In this document: positions 55,336 to 63,924 of the stretch, piece by piece | Layout: the number at the start of each line of letters is the position of its first letter | Numbering within the stretch: the first letter of the stretch is position 1 | Source: CAYPPG01 sp964412555 | Lineage (GTDB): Bacteria; Hinthialibacterota; Hinthialibacteria; Hinthialibacterales; Hinthialibacteraceae | Direction of reading: 5' to 3' | DNA: 64,000 nt | Assembly (NCBI GenBank): GCA_964412555.1 | Contig: CAYPPG010000021.1 | Span: 47,489-111,488, forward strand | Made by a program: the position numbers and the translations under genes | Notes under the pieces: generated by a model | The model's database searches: none | The model's input: only the letters and a program-made list of their open reading frames with translations | Told to the model about the DNA's origin: nothing

Positions 55336-56310
55336 ATGAGTTCAAGAAGACAAATGAAGAAGAAAATGAGACGACACTCAAAAAAAGGACAACAAGGCCA
55401 AACACCTCAAAAAACCACTCCTCAAGCACAACAAACGAATGAAGAAATTCGTCAAGAAAAAACGAATATGGCCGATGCGAGACAGGAGCCTAGTGCTTCA
55501 CAAAAAGCAGCGCCTCTTACAACAGCGCCTGCTTCTCCGCCCGTTCAACCACCTTCGGAACAACCGACCTCGAACGGTCCCGTATATGTTGGATTTCTTG
55601 TCGTAATTGCTGCGATAGCCGCGATGGCATTTTACACGAACAACCGATTAACCGAACTGGAAAAGAATGTGGTCAGTGAAACGAATTCGATAGCCGCTTC
55701 TTTACAAGAATCAGAAGCCGGGACGGAAAAACAACTGATTGCGAATGTTTCCGATGAAGCGCAGAAAATTATCGAAACCGTTCAGGCGTTGAAAACATCG
55801 ACGGATGAACGGTTGACGAAGTTGAATGAAGAAATCGATTCTGAATTGAATGCGAAAGTGGATCAAGCGACGGAACGGCTTGCCAATCAGCTCATACAAA
55901 TTTCGGAGAATATCGAAAAGATGGAGCCGATTGCGCAGGGGATACAAAGTAAACTCGATCAAATTCAGACAGAACCAATTGCTGACTCTATTGCATTTCT
56001 TTCTTCAAAGTTAGAGGAAAAGAACGCGAATATCCTTTCGTCCATTCGTCAATTGGATACAGAAATGGAAAAAGTCCCAAGTCGCTTCACCTCAGAACTT
56101 CAATCCATCGAGTCTGGGATACTCTCGGTTCTTTACCACATACGTGAAAATGGTGATGTACAGCAGAATCAATTACAACAGTTATTGACCGATTACCAGG
56201 AGTTAAATGAGAAAGTACAAAGCGGCATCAAGTTGCTGCAGAATGAGCTGGAAGAAGTTGATGAAAACCCCATTGATTTTGCTTCGGAAGATCAGACTGC
56301 AACACAATAA
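55336..56310 (+). CDS. Single-pass coiled-coil membrane protein, unknown
   Basis: The 324-residue product has a basic Gln/Lys/Pro-rich N-terminus (about 1-90). One transmembrane helix follows (YVGFLVVIAAIAAMAFYT), then a long helical region with regular heptads (AASLQESEAGTEKQLIANV, ESIESGILSVLYHIRE) to the end. This is an inner-membrane protein with a periplasmic or cytoplasmic coiled coil. No functional motif was seen. AAGGAAA precedes the ATG. Confidence 0.65.
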   Translation: MSSRRQMKKKMRRHSKKGQQGQTPQKTTPQAQQTNEEIRQEKTNMADARQEPSASQKAAPLTTAPASPPVQPPSEQPTSNGPVYVGFLVVIAAIAAMAFYTNNRLTELEKNVVSETNSIAASLQESEAGTEKQLIANVSDEAQKIIETVQALKTSTDERLTKLNEEIDSELNAKVDQATERLANQLIQISENIEKMEPIAQGIQSKLDQIQTEPIADSIAFLSSKLEEKNANILSSIRQLDTEMEKVPSRFTSELQSIESGILSVLYHIRENGDVQQNQLQQLLTDYQELNEKVQSGIKLLQNELEEVDENPIDFASEDQTATQ

Positions 56311-56340
56311 ACGGCTCACTTGAATTTTTGGGAGTGACTC

Positions 56341-56766
56341 ATGGCTCTCGATTTGGAGAATTTAAAAAAAGCGGTCGTTTCTCTCCAGCAAGTCGTGGAG
56401 CGTTCGCAGGACAATGCATTTATGGAAGGTCTGGACGACGTTGCACAAAATGCGATCCGGGCGGGTGTCATTCAACATTTCGAGTTAACTTTTGAATTAT
56501 GTTGGAAATTCATGCAACGCTGGCTTCGTTTGAACACAACCCCTGAAGATGTGAATTTTCCTCGTACAAGAAAGGAATTATTCCGCATTGCAGGCCGGTA
56601 CGGCTTGATTAACGATCCCATCCCTTGGTTCGAATATAGTAAAGCTCGCAATCTCACTTCGCATATATATGATGAAGAAACGGTGGATTCCGTTTACGAA
56701 ACTGCTGTTACATTTGTGCCTGATGCACAATATCTACTTCAACAACTGGAACAAAGAAATAATTGA
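56341..56766 (+). CDS. HI0074-family HEPN-like substrate-binding protein
   Basis: The 141-residue helical protein shows the HI0074 pattern (nucleotidyltransferase substrate-binding): LDLENLKKAVVSLQQVVERS, QNAIRAGVIQHFELTFELCWKFMQ and SKARNLTSHIYDEETV, where RNLTSH fits the RxxxxH ribonuclease motif of HEPN toxins. The partner gene directly overlaps. Such pairs act as toxin-antitoxin modules in which the nucleotidyltransferase silences the HEPN toxin. GGGAGTG precedes the ATG. Confidence 0.88.
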   Translation: MALDLENLKKAVVSLQQVVERSQDNAFMEGLDDVAQNAIRAGVIQHFELTFELCWKFMQRWLRLNTTPEDVNFPRTRKELFRIAGRYGLINDPIPWFEYSKARNLTSHIYDEETVDSVYETAVTFVPDAQYLLQQLEQRNN

Positions 56767-56767
56767 T

Positions 56768-57055
56768 GTGGAACAAGAATATCTTGCCGAAGTACTCAAT
56801 ATTTTAAGAAACTTTGTTCCGGATTGTGAAGTGTGGGCGTTTGGTTCGCGTGTCGATGGAACCGCACGAAAATATTCCGATTTGGATTTAGTCGTTGTTG
56901 GAAGTGTGCCCTTGGAGCCGCAAATTATGGAAGATTTGAGAGACGCTTTGGCGGAATCGGATCTTCCAATTACAGTGGATGTGTTGGATTGGCATTCCTT
57001 ATCTGAAAGTTTTCGTGAAATTATCGAGCGGAATCACGAAGTAATCCGATTATAG
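56768..57055 (+). CDS. MNT-type minimal nucleotidyltransferase (antitoxin-like)
   Basis: The product is 95 residues from a GTG one base after the stop of the preceding gene. The GS..DLD active site is WAFGSRVDGTARKYSDLDLVVVG, and DVLDWHSLSESFREII is also present. Upstream ATGs at 56669 and 56723 lie in frame but would overlap the HI0074 gene by 44-98 bases. With GTG the protein has the usual length. It would transfer AMP (or a nucleotide) to its partner. Confidence 0.85.
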   Translation: MEQEYLAEVLNILRNFVPDCEVWAFGSRVDGTARKYSDLDLVVVGSVPLEPQIMEDLRDALAESDLPITVDVLDWHSLSESFREIIERNHEVIRL

Positions 57056-57108
57056 AGTATCGTACAGAATTAAAAACAGTGGAAACATTGATGGAAAGGA
57101 AAGGTTGC

Positions 57109-58782
57109 ATGAAAATCCGGTACTTGTTCCCAATTCTTGTTGTGATATATGGGATTTCTAATTTTTGTGAGGCGGATGAGAAGGCGCAAAAGCACGAGGC
57201 CATTACCATCGAAGATGTAATCGCCGCAGAAAAGTTGATTGATCTTCAATTTACAGAGGAAGAGCAAAAATTGATGCTTGGCGGGCTGGATGGGAATCGG
57301 GAGAAATACCAGAGATTGCGGGAACTTTCCATCGAGAATTCCGTTCCCCCTGCGTTTCAATTCAATCCGGTTCCAGCTGGGATGCAATTCGAAAGGGAAC
57401 AAAAGCCGTTTCAAATGGGGCCGGTGAGGAATGGGTATCTTCCGGATAATGTGGATGAGCTCGCGTTCTATTCGGTGCGGGATTTGGCGGAACTTATTCG
57501 GGTAGGGCGCGTTACCTCGACAGATTTGACCATCATGTACCTTGACCGTTTAAAAAAATATGGTCCTAAACTCGAATGTGTTGTCACTTTGACCGAGGAA
57601 TTGGCTATGAAACAGGCAAGGCGCGCCGATGAGGAAATCGCCGCGGGACACTATCGTGGGCCGCTGCATGGGATTCCGTATGGTGCAAAAGATTTGTTGG
57701 CCGTAAAGGGATATAAAACAACCTGGGGAGCCATACCGTATAAGGATCAAGTGATCGAAGAAGACGCTACAGTCATTCAACGGCTAGAAGAAGCGGGTGC
57801 GGTGCTGGTCGCGAAACTGACACTAGGCGCGTTGGCGTGGGGAGATGTTTGGTATGGCGGAAAAACGCGGAATCCGTGGAATTTAGAACAGGGATCGAGC
57901 GGTTCGTCCGCGGGTTCCGGAGCGGCGACATCGGCGGGGTTAGTGGCGTTTGCCATCGGTACGGAGACGTGGGGATCGATCATTTCACCATCGACGCGCT
58001 GTGGGGTGACCGGCCTTCGGCCGACGTATGGCCGGGTAAGCCGCGCAGGTGCAATGGCGTTGAGTTGGACAATGGATAAAATCGGGCCGATTTGCCGTAC
58101 TGTGGAGGATTGTGCGATTGTGCTCGACGCCATTTATGGGCCGGATAGTATTGATCGGACGGTGATGGATGTTCCGTTTAATTACAAACCAGGAGTTGAT
58201 TGGACCGATTTGCGTATCGGGTATTTGCAGAATGAGTTTGAGAAGGTTTATGACAATAAAGAAAATGATCGTGCTTCCCTTGAGAAGCTACAGGACTTAG
58301 GAGCGAAGTTGATTCCGATTGAATTGCCGGATTATCCCATCTCTGCGCTTTCGTTTATCCTGCATGCGGAAGCGGCGGCGGCGTTCGATAAATTGACGCA
58401 TTCGAATGAAGATGATCTTCTTGTCCGGCAGATCGCGAACGCCTGGCCGAATGTGTTTCGCCAGTCGCGATTCATTCCTGCGGTTGAGTATATTCAAGCC
58501 AATCGGGTTCGGTATCTGCTTGTGGAGGAAATGGCGGATATCCTATCCGATATCGATGTCTATGTTGCTCCGTCCTTCGTGAATGACAATAACTTACTGA
58601 ACAATCTTACCGGGCATCCCGCGATCTGTGTTCCGAACGGATTCGATGAAAACGGCGGCCCGACCAGTATTTCCTTTTTCGGGCGGTTGTATGACGAGGG
58701 GACACTCTTGGCGGTGGCGAAGGCGTATCAGGACGCGACGGATTTTCATTTGCGGCATCCTATTTTGGATTGGGTCGATTGA
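57109..58782 (+). CDS. Secreted amidase (amidase signature family)
   Basis: The product is 557 residues from ATG 57109, with GGAAAGG upstream; a TTG/ATG frame at 57079 is less likely. The N-terminus is a signal peptide (YLFPILVVIYGISNFCEA), so the enzyme is exported, unlike GatA. The catalytic Lys-Ser-Ser triad is present as GIPYGAKDLLAVKG (Lys), GSSGSSAGSG (cis-Ser) and AIGTETWGSIISPS (Ser). It hydrolyses an amide and the substrate is unknown. It sits inside a cluster of toxin-antitoxin-like genes but is not part of one. Confidence 0.9.
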   Translation: MKIRYLFPILVVIYGISNFCEADEKAQKHEAITIEDVIAAEKLIDLQFTEEEQKLMLGGLDGNREKYQRLRELSIENSVPPAFQFNPVPAGMQFEREQKPFQMGPVRNGYLPDNVDELAFYSVRDLAELIRVGRVTSTDLTIMYLDRLKKYGPKLECVVTLTEELAMKQARRADEEIAAGHYRGPLHGIPYGAKDLLAVKGYKTTWGAIPYKDQVIEEDATVIQRLEEAGAVLVAKLTLGALAWGDVWYGGKTRNPWNLEQGSSGSSAGSGAATSAGLVAFAIGTETWGSIISPSTRCGVTGLRPTYGRVSRAGAMALSWTMDKIGPICRTVEDCAIVLDAIYGPDSIDRTVMDVPFNYKPGVDWTDLRIGYLQNEFEKVYDNKENDRASLEKLQDLGAKLIPIELPDYPISALSFILHAEAAAAFDKLTHSNEDDLLVRQIANAWPNVFRQSRFIPAVEYIQANRVRYLLVEEMADILSDIDVYVAPSFVNDNNLLNNLTGHPAICVPNGFDENGGPTSISFFGRLYDEGTLLAVAKAYQDATDFHLRHPILDWVD

Positions 58783-59104
58783 TGCGGATTAATTCTCTTT
58801 CAACATGTTTTCTTTTTTTGACTTCTTGATGAATTCTATGTGCCAAACCAATAAAATTCACGTCAACAGTGCAGGCGACAATACCACAATGATTATGGTT
58901 TTGTTGATGAAGACGGATAAAGTGTTTGCGATTATGGGTCAATAGAATTCTGTTCTCAGTATTTGCAAATGACAATACGGACTCATCCGATACAGAATGA
59001 CCTGATTGGCCTGTTTCCTGGATTGTCAAAACATCTTGTCCCAATCGTCGTAGTTCTTCTACTTCCGGTAATGGGAAATTTTCATTGGCATAGAACCGTG
59101 CCAT
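58760..59104 (-). CDS. DUF5615 PIN-like toxin
   Basis: The 114-residue product matches the DUF5615 PIN-like pattern: YANENFPLPEVEELRRLGQDVLTIQETG, ENRILLTHNRKHFIRLHQQ. Members pair with DUF433 proteins as type II toxin-antitoxin modules. Its 3' end overlaps the amidase gene by 23 bases in opposite orientation. The start lies two bases after the DUF433 stop, with GAGGAAACC before it. Confidence 0.85.
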   Translation of the reverse strand: MARFYANENFPLPEVEELRRLGQDVLTIQETGQSGHSVSDESVLSFANTENRILLTHNRKHFIRLHQQNHNHCGIVACTVDVNFIGLAHRIHQEVKKRKHVERELIRINRPNPK

Positions 59105-59106
59105 AT

Positions 59107-59436
59107 TCAGGTTTCCTCATTTTCACGGATTTGAAGTAGAATTTCGTTTCGGTGAGTACGAAAATATGCCCAAGCAGTGGTCAAATCTTCAGCACGTAAA
59201 TTGGGATATGAACGTAACAAATCGGCTTCACTCATCCCCAAACGCTTGGACTGTACGAGTACCCATACCGGAATCCGTGTACGTACAATGCAAGGTTCAC
59301 CTCCGCATACATCAGGGTTGCTCTCAATTCCAGGAAACGAATCGCCCAAATCTTGAACAATCCATTGAAGCAATTGTGCTTTTTCCGCGCGAGTCATTTC
59401 TTGCAGGATTTTTTCCGCTTCTTGAATGGTTATCAC
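59107..59436 (-). CDS. DUF433 family antitoxin
   Basis: The product is about 109 residues from GTG 59436, with AAGGA about ten bases upstream. An ATG at 59601 gives a longer frame with no family similarity. An N-terminal helical stretch (ITIQEAEKILQEMTRAEKAQLLQWIVQ) precedes the DUF433 core (CGGEPCIVRTRIPVWVLVQ...LLRSYPNLRAEDLTTAWAYFRTH), which forms a helix-turn-helix and binds DNA and the toxin. It is transcribed with the DUF5615 gene. Confidence 0.85.
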   Translation of the reverse strand: MITIQEAEKILQEMTRAEKAQLLQWIVQDLGDSFPGIESNPDVCGGEPCIVRTRIPVWVLVQSKRLGMSEADLLRSYPNLRAEDLTTAWAYFRTHRNEILLQIRENEET

Positions 59437-59648
59437 GATTTTCAATCCTTGTTGTTGATTCGGTTCTATTTTACTTTCGAATCCTATGTGCAGGAAGGAT
59501 ATGCTTTTTTGAAACGTACTATCCTTACAAAAAAAGTGAGATTCTGAAAGGAGATAGTCCATCGGATGGAGGAGTATTCTTCTGTAATTTTTCTCTTTCA
59601 CGTGGTAATTCGGCTATAATTTATACATATTCAATGAGGACTTGAACG

Positions 59649-59963
59649 ATGCATGACGCGGTCTTGGAATTGAAAAAGCGGCTTCAAGAACGGTATGGGG
59701 AGCGGCTGGTTCGTTTTTTGGTGTTTGGTTCCTATGCGCGGGGGGAGCATAGTTGGGAATCGGATATTGATATTTTTGTTACATTGCAAGGCTGTGTAGA
59801 TACCATAACAGAATTTGTGGTTTGGGATTTAGCATTCGAAATCGAATTGGAATTCGATGTTATCCTGGATGTGAAGGTATATTCCGAGGAAGATATCTTG
59901 AATACCATTCTCGGCGTTACCCCATTTGTGGAAACCGTAATGGAAGAGGGCATAGCAGTATGA
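59649..59963 (+). CDS. MNT nucleotidyltransferase (antitoxin-like)
   Basis: The 104-residue product has the active-site pattern FLVFGSYARGEHSWESDIDIFV (GS, DxD). GAGG precedes the ATG. The stop overlaps the start of the HEPN gene (ATGA), a type VII-like MNT-HEPN pair in which the enzyme modifies its partner. The family branch differs from the pair at 56.3-57.1 kb. Confidence 0.9.
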   Translation: MHDAVLELKKRLQERYGERLVRFLVFGSYARGEHSWESDIDIFVTLQGCVDTITEFVVWDLAFEIELEFDVILDVKVYSEEDILNTILGVTPFVETVMEEGIAV

Positions 59964-60373
59964 ATCCGGAGCAACGAAAAGACATATGTCTCTACCGGTT
60001 GGAATTGGCCGATAGAACGTTGCAGGATGCCAATCTCCTTATTGGCCATGGCTCATTGCGAAGCGCAACGAATCGTATGTATTATGCCCTGTTTTATGCG
60101 GTCAATGCTTTGGCTTGTGCACATAAGTTTAAAACATCCAAACATTCCGGTTTGCGAGCATGGTTCAATAAAGAAATCATTAAAACGGGAGTTATCGAAA
60201 ATGATATGGGATCACTTTACAATAAAGCTTTTGAGTTGCGTTCCAAAGGTGATTATGATGAATTTTATTCGCTCGATGCGGGAACGGTGAATTTGTTGCT
60301 GAAAACGGCTCCCGACTTTATCGAAATCATCCGCCGTTTGACTCTGGAACGGTTGGAGGAGGTTGGAGCGTAG
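59960..60373 (+). CDS. HEPN domain protein (toxin-like)
   Basis: The product is 137 residues from ATG 59960 overlapping the MNT stop. It shows the HEPN pattern CLYRLELADRTLQDANLLI, SATNRMYYALFYAVNALACA, KTSKHSGLRAWFNKE and ELRSKGDYDEFY. The RxxxxH ribonuclease motif is not obvious, so it may be a non-RNase HEPN. Coupling to the MNT gene supports a toxin-antitoxin pair. Confidence 0.85.
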   Translation: MNPEQRKDICLYRLELADRTLQDANLLIGHGSLRSATNRMYYALFYAVNALACAHKFKTSKHSGLRAWFNKEIIKTGVIENDMGSLYNKAFELRSKGDYDEFYSLDAGTVNLLLKTAPDFIEIIRRLTLERLEEVGA

Positions 60374-60497
60374 TAAAAGTTAGCTTTCTGTATATTAAAA
60401 TAAGATAAACCGATAACGGGTTTTTTGACAAGATCAACCTATTCCGCAATAATTGAACAATAGGACTTTTGAAGATGTAATTATAAAGGGTGAAACA

Positions 60498-60584
60498 ATG
60501 GTGGCTACAGAGGAACTAATCAGAAGAATTCGCTCCCTGCCCCCTGAACAAGTGCAACAAGTTTCCGATACTGTATATGTATGA
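60498..60584 (+). pseudogene. Truncated antitoxin-like remnant (28 codons)
   Basis: ATG 60498 has AAAGGGTG upstream and reads MVATEELIRRIRSLPPEQVQQVSDTVYV then TGA. This is the N-terminal pattern of a DUF2281-like small antitoxin (usually about 70 residues) that stops early. It sits directly before another complete antitoxin gene, so it looks like a leftover. Confidence 0.45.
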
Positions 60585-60594
60585 GGATATTCCG

Positions 60595-60846
60595 ATGGCA
60601 AAACCTACAATCATGCAACCACCTGGATTTGATGAGTTATCCGTAGAAGAACAGATTGAATATATCCAGTCACTGTGGGAACAAGTCGTAACGGAACCCG
60701 AAAAAGTGCCAGTACCTGACTGGCATAAGAAAATTATTACTGAACGTTTGAAAGCCTACCGGGAAAACCCCGAAGAAGGCGATTCTTGGGAAAAGGTACG
60801 CGATAGAATTACTGAAAAACTTGGGGATTGGAATAATGGCAAATGA
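60595..60846 (+). CDS. Addiction-module antitoxin (PF09720-like)
   Basis: The product is 83 residues from ATG 60595 with GAGG upstream; an ATG 18 bases earlier lacks spacing. The pattern MQPPGFDELSVEEQIEYIQSLWEQV, VPVPDWHKKIITERLKAYRENPEEGDSWE is that of the family paired with RelE/ParE toxins. It overlaps the toxin gene by 4 bases (ATGA). Confidence 0.85.
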   Translation: MAKPTIMQPPGFDELSVEEQIEYIQSLWEQVVTEPEKVPVPDWHKKIITERLKAYRENPEEGDSWEKVRDRITEKLGDWNNGK

Positions 60847-61163
60847 CCAAGTTGATTGTTGTTGGAAATGAAGTCCAGCTGGATATAGAAGAAGCAGCAT
60901 TATGGTATGATCATCATAGCTTTGGTTTGGGGAATTCCTTTATTGCCGACTTGGATCGTCTTTTTGAAAGAATTGCTTTGGGACTAAAACAATTTCCCAA
61001 AATCGAGGAAAATGTTCGTCGTGGAATTTTGAATCGTTTTCCTTACGGTGTTTATTTTATCGAAAATCCAACGGATATTGTAATTCTTGCGGTATTGCAT
61101 CTAAGCCGGCAACCTGGATTGTGGAAAAATCGATTACGTCAGTACGGTGATATTGATGAATGA
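60843..61163 (+). CDS. RelE/ParE-family toxin
   Basis: The 106-residue product has the ParE/RelE fold pattern: EVQLDIEEAALWYDHHSFGLGNSFIADLDRLFERI, RRGILNRFPYGVYFIENPTDIVILAVLHLSRQP. ParE-like members poison gyrase and RelE-like members cut mRNA; the class is not resolved here. It is translationally coupled to the antitoxin. Confidence 0.88.
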   Translation: MTKLIVVGNEVQLDIEEAALWYDHHSFGLGNSFIADLDRLFERIALGLKQFPKIEENVRRGILNRFPYGVYFIENPTDIVILAVLHLSRQPGLWKNRLRQYGDIDE

Positions 61164-61197
61164 TATTTATCGCTTTAATGAGTATGATTTTGATATT

Positions 61198-62862
61198 TCA
61201 CTCAAACACGAACACGAATTCCCCCGGTTTCTCTCGAGTTACCATGACTGTTTTTTGAATTGTTCCTCCGGATTTCGTTGTAATCGTAATTTCATAGGTT
61301 CCCGTAAATCCACGAGTCTTTGCAATCCCTTTTCCATCCGTTTTCACATCTTCTGTTGTCCACCATGTTCCTTTGATGAGTGACATCAGTTTGTCATAGG
61401 CGGGTTTGGGGGACATGTCTTTGCGGAGGAAGCCGGCGGGTGCTCCCTGCCAGGCGCGGTCGTCGGAGAAATCCCACCATGTAAACGCTTCCACTTCCGG
61501 GCAGGAAAAAATGGTGCGGTAAAAGCGTTCGACTTCCTCCGCCTGTTTTTTCTCTCCTTCCGGCGTGGTTTCGCCCCACTCTCGCGGGCCGCCTCTGCGG
61601 CGGGGGCCGGAAACAATGGTGGTTTCGGTAAAGTGGAGGGGGACATTGTATTTAGCGAATCGTTCCACGACTTCGCGGATTCTTTCCGTGTTCCATGCGC
61701 CGCTGTGCATGTGGGATTGGATGCCAATGGCGTCGTAGAGGCGGTTCCCGTTTTCATCGACAAGGGAGTCGATGACATCTTCGTAGATTTCCCGTTTTTC
61801 ACCTCGAATTGAATTGTCCCGTTCGGCGCGTTCGCGGGTATTCAGATAATAATCGTTGATGAGGAGGGTGGCGTCCGGATTGGCTTTGCGAGCGGTTTGG
61901 AATGCGATGCGCGGCATTTCCATTTGGCCGTATTCTTCCCACATTTTGGTGAGCTTCGGAGAGCGTTTCCAAAAGGATTCGCGGTCAAATGCGGTGGCTT
62001 CGTTGACGACATCCCAGATGTCGATCAATCCTTTGAAATTGGTAACTTCACGTTTAACCCGTTCCATTTGCAGTTCAAAAACTTTTTCCGGATCATCGGG
62101 AATCCATCGCGGATCGGAATAATTCCATACTAAAGGATGCCCTTTGCGTTCGATGCCATGTTCTTTGCACCATTCCGCTACCTGCCGCCAATGGTCTTCC
62201 CGTGTTATTCCTTCCGCTCTTTCATAGGCGGCCCAATAGAAACCGAGTGTGGCGAAATTCAGCAAATCCGCAAAACGTTTTTTATACAGCCGGTCTGCTT
62301 TGGTGTCGTCGTCGCTCCAACGGAAAATGTTGCAACCGAACAAAAATTCGTGGCATATTTGACGAATTTGAACCGATGCGCTGTCAATTGGTGAACTGTC
62401 CGCTTTTTTGACGGTGATATGAATGTCTTGCCGCCGGTTGCGCTCGATGCGGTCTAAAGCCTCCAATTCGAGAACGAGTTCATCGGCGAGCTGTACAGCT
62501 TTTTCGAGAACGTCTTTCTTTTTATCAGGATTCGAACATTGCTCGAGGATGGTAAGGGCTTGAGACGTTGCGAGTGTGGACGGTTTTGTTCCTTTCAGTA
62601 CTTTTTTCCATGAAGAAACGAAATCGCTTAGATCAGCTTCTTCTTTTTGAACGGCTTTGTTAAGAGATTGCAGCCAGAGTATACCGTTTTGCATGGTGTC
62701 GAGAAAAACCGGTAGAGGAGCAGAAACATTTTGTTCTAGGTTTCTTTTCAACTGTTGTAGGTGATCGATTTTTCCGGATAGGTTAGGTTCCTTGGAAATT
62801 GCATGTGGAACAGTGAACAATATCGATGCGATAAGAAAACGTGTGAGGGTAATTTTTCTCAT
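61198..62862 (-). CDS. Secreted GH10 endo-1,4-beta-xylanase
   Basis: The 554-residue product has a signal peptide (MRKITLTRFLIASILFTVPHAIS), a helical N-extension (about 25-145), a small beta segment, then the GH10 barrel. The acid/base is Glu288 in DIWDVVNEAT and the nucleophile is Glu413 in PLHFTETTIVSG. GHPLVWNYSDPRW, INDYYLNTR and IQSHMHSG are further GH10 landmarks. A C-terminal Ig-like tail (TGTYEITITTKSG) ends it. AGGGAG sits before the ATG. It degrades xylan outside the cytoplasm. Confidence 0.93.
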   Translation of the reverse strand: MRKITLTRFLIASILFTVPHAISKEPNLSGKIDHLQQLKRNLEQNVSAPLPVFLDTMQNGILWLQSLNKAVQKEEADLSDFVSSWKKVLKGTKPSTLATSQALTILEQCSNPDKKKDVLEKAVQLADELVLELEALDRIERNRRQDIHITVKKADSSPIDSASVQIRQICHEFLFGCNIFRWSDDDTKADRLYKKRFADLLNFATLGFYWAAYERAEGITREDHWRQVAEWCKEHGIERKGHPLVWNYSDPRWIPDDPEKVFELQMERVKREVTNFKGLIDIWDVVNEATAFDRESFWKRSPKLTKMWEEYGQMEMPRIAFQTARKANPDATLLINDYYLNTRERAERDNSIRGEKREIYEDVIDSLVDENGNRLYDAIGIQSHMHSGAWNTERIREVVERFAKYNVPLHFTETTIVSGPRRRGGPREWGETTPEGEKKQAEEVERFYRTIFSCPEVEAFTWWDFSDDRAWQGAPAGFLRKDMSPKPAYDKLMSLIKGTWWTTEDVKTDGKGIAKTRGFTGTYEITITTKSGGTIQKTVMVTREKPGEFVFVFE

Positions 62863-63154
62863 AATGATTGTTTCTCCCTTTTTTGTATAAATCTGGATTT
62901 TTAGGATTTTTGTCTGAACAGGATAGGATTGTAGATATCTTAAACAAAAGTGTCGAGCGATCTGTAATCAGTTGCCGTTTTTGAGAATCGTAGTATAATT
63001 ACTCACAACTTATCCATCCAGTAAATCCAAACATCCTGGCCAATCCGGATTCAGACAATATAAAGGATATTTATAATGCCCTTTAAATGTGAACTCAACG
63101 GAGGCCATTCTTGAACAGGTTCGGACACCATCAACTTATGATAATCGGAAGCAT
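62863..63154. other. Intergenic region with inverted GGAT-type elements
   Basis: No gene was seen in this gap. It contains a plus-strand TTGTCTGAACAGGATAGGAT motif (62910-62929) and, about 130 bases on, the 45-base element copy A in the opposite orientation (63014-63058). Confidence 0.6.
63014..63058 (-). repeat. Dispersed 45-base GGAT-rich intergenic element, copy A
   Basis: Read on the minus strand it begins with the same 22 bases as copy B (25565-25586) and keeps the later GGAT blocks in gapless alignment. It lies in the gap upstream of the xylanase gene. Confidence 0.7.
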
Positions 63155-63677
63155 TTATTTGTCATAGATACAATCCACCTGATTCAAACGTTCGGTTTGC
63201 ACCGGATTGGAAATCTCCACTTCTTTTTCCCACAAATCCGAAACGACGCATCGGTCATTGACGGCAACAGCGTGTATGACAATCGTATCATTTTTCCCTT
63301 GATGAGTCAGTACAACCGTACCATGTCTCTCATGGCTGCTTGTATCGCGTCATGATGAGATCGAAAGACTCCGATATCCAAACGAATTGATCGTCGATAA
63401 AATTTCTGACTCCGTTTTTTCCCCAATAGTACAGAGTTTCCGGATCGTTGGGATCCGGTTTTACACTCCAACGATAGATATTTCCGGTATATGCGATTCC
63501 GGATGATCGTTTCTCGAAATTGTGATAATCCGTCACATATCTTTTCATGATCGCATCGACATCGATTCCGGTTACCAGTTGGCGATTGGATTCTAGTATA
63601 TCATTTGGTGCAGGTTGTGCTTGCAGGTCAGAGGTTAAAAGGATAAGTATGAGGAAGCATTTTGTATGGTGGAACAT
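63155..63677 (-). pseudogene. Probable frameshifted small exported protein gene
   Basis: From ATG 63677 a frame encodes a signal peptide (HHTKCFLILILLTSDLQAQ) and WISESFDLIMTRYKQP then stops at 63330. A second frame, open from about 63350 to a TAA at 63155-63157, continues with HGTVVLTHQGKNDTIVIHAV and QTERLNQVDCIYDK, which looks like coding sequence on the same strand. Joining them needs a frame change near 63340. This may be a sequencing error or real decay. Confidence 0.4.
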
Positions 63678-63924
63678 GGTTTATCTTTCTTTTATTATAA
63701 ATCGAATCGAAATCCCATATTTTTATCATGCTGTCGGAATCTCCACTTGTAATGATAAATTTATTATGGGGAGAGAGATCGAAAGAGTGAAGAATATTTT
63801 GATACGCTGAAAACTCATTGATCAATCGTCCAGTTTCCCACTCAAAGATTTTGATGTTTCCATCAACATGCCCAACTATGAGATATTGTCCATTCTTGGA
63901 AAATCGAAGAAAAGAAGCATACAT
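63628..63924 (-). pseudogene. WD40-repeat gene fragment
   Basis: The 98-residue frame contains only about two WD40-like blades (GQYLIVGHVDGNIKIFEWETG, NKFIITSGDSDSMIKIWDFD), too few for a propeller. Upstream the same frame reads AKRLRIFDEAYMYASF but is stopped at 63961-63963. It overlaps the preceding gene fragment by 50 bases. It is probably the remains of a larger gene, or a 3' fragment cut by the window edge. Confidence 0.4.

Noticed and set aside
63089..63355. 88-codon plus-strand frame
   Set aside because: The minus strand here reads as a more protein-like continuation of the frameshifted exported gene, and no ribosome site or family pattern supports the plus frame.
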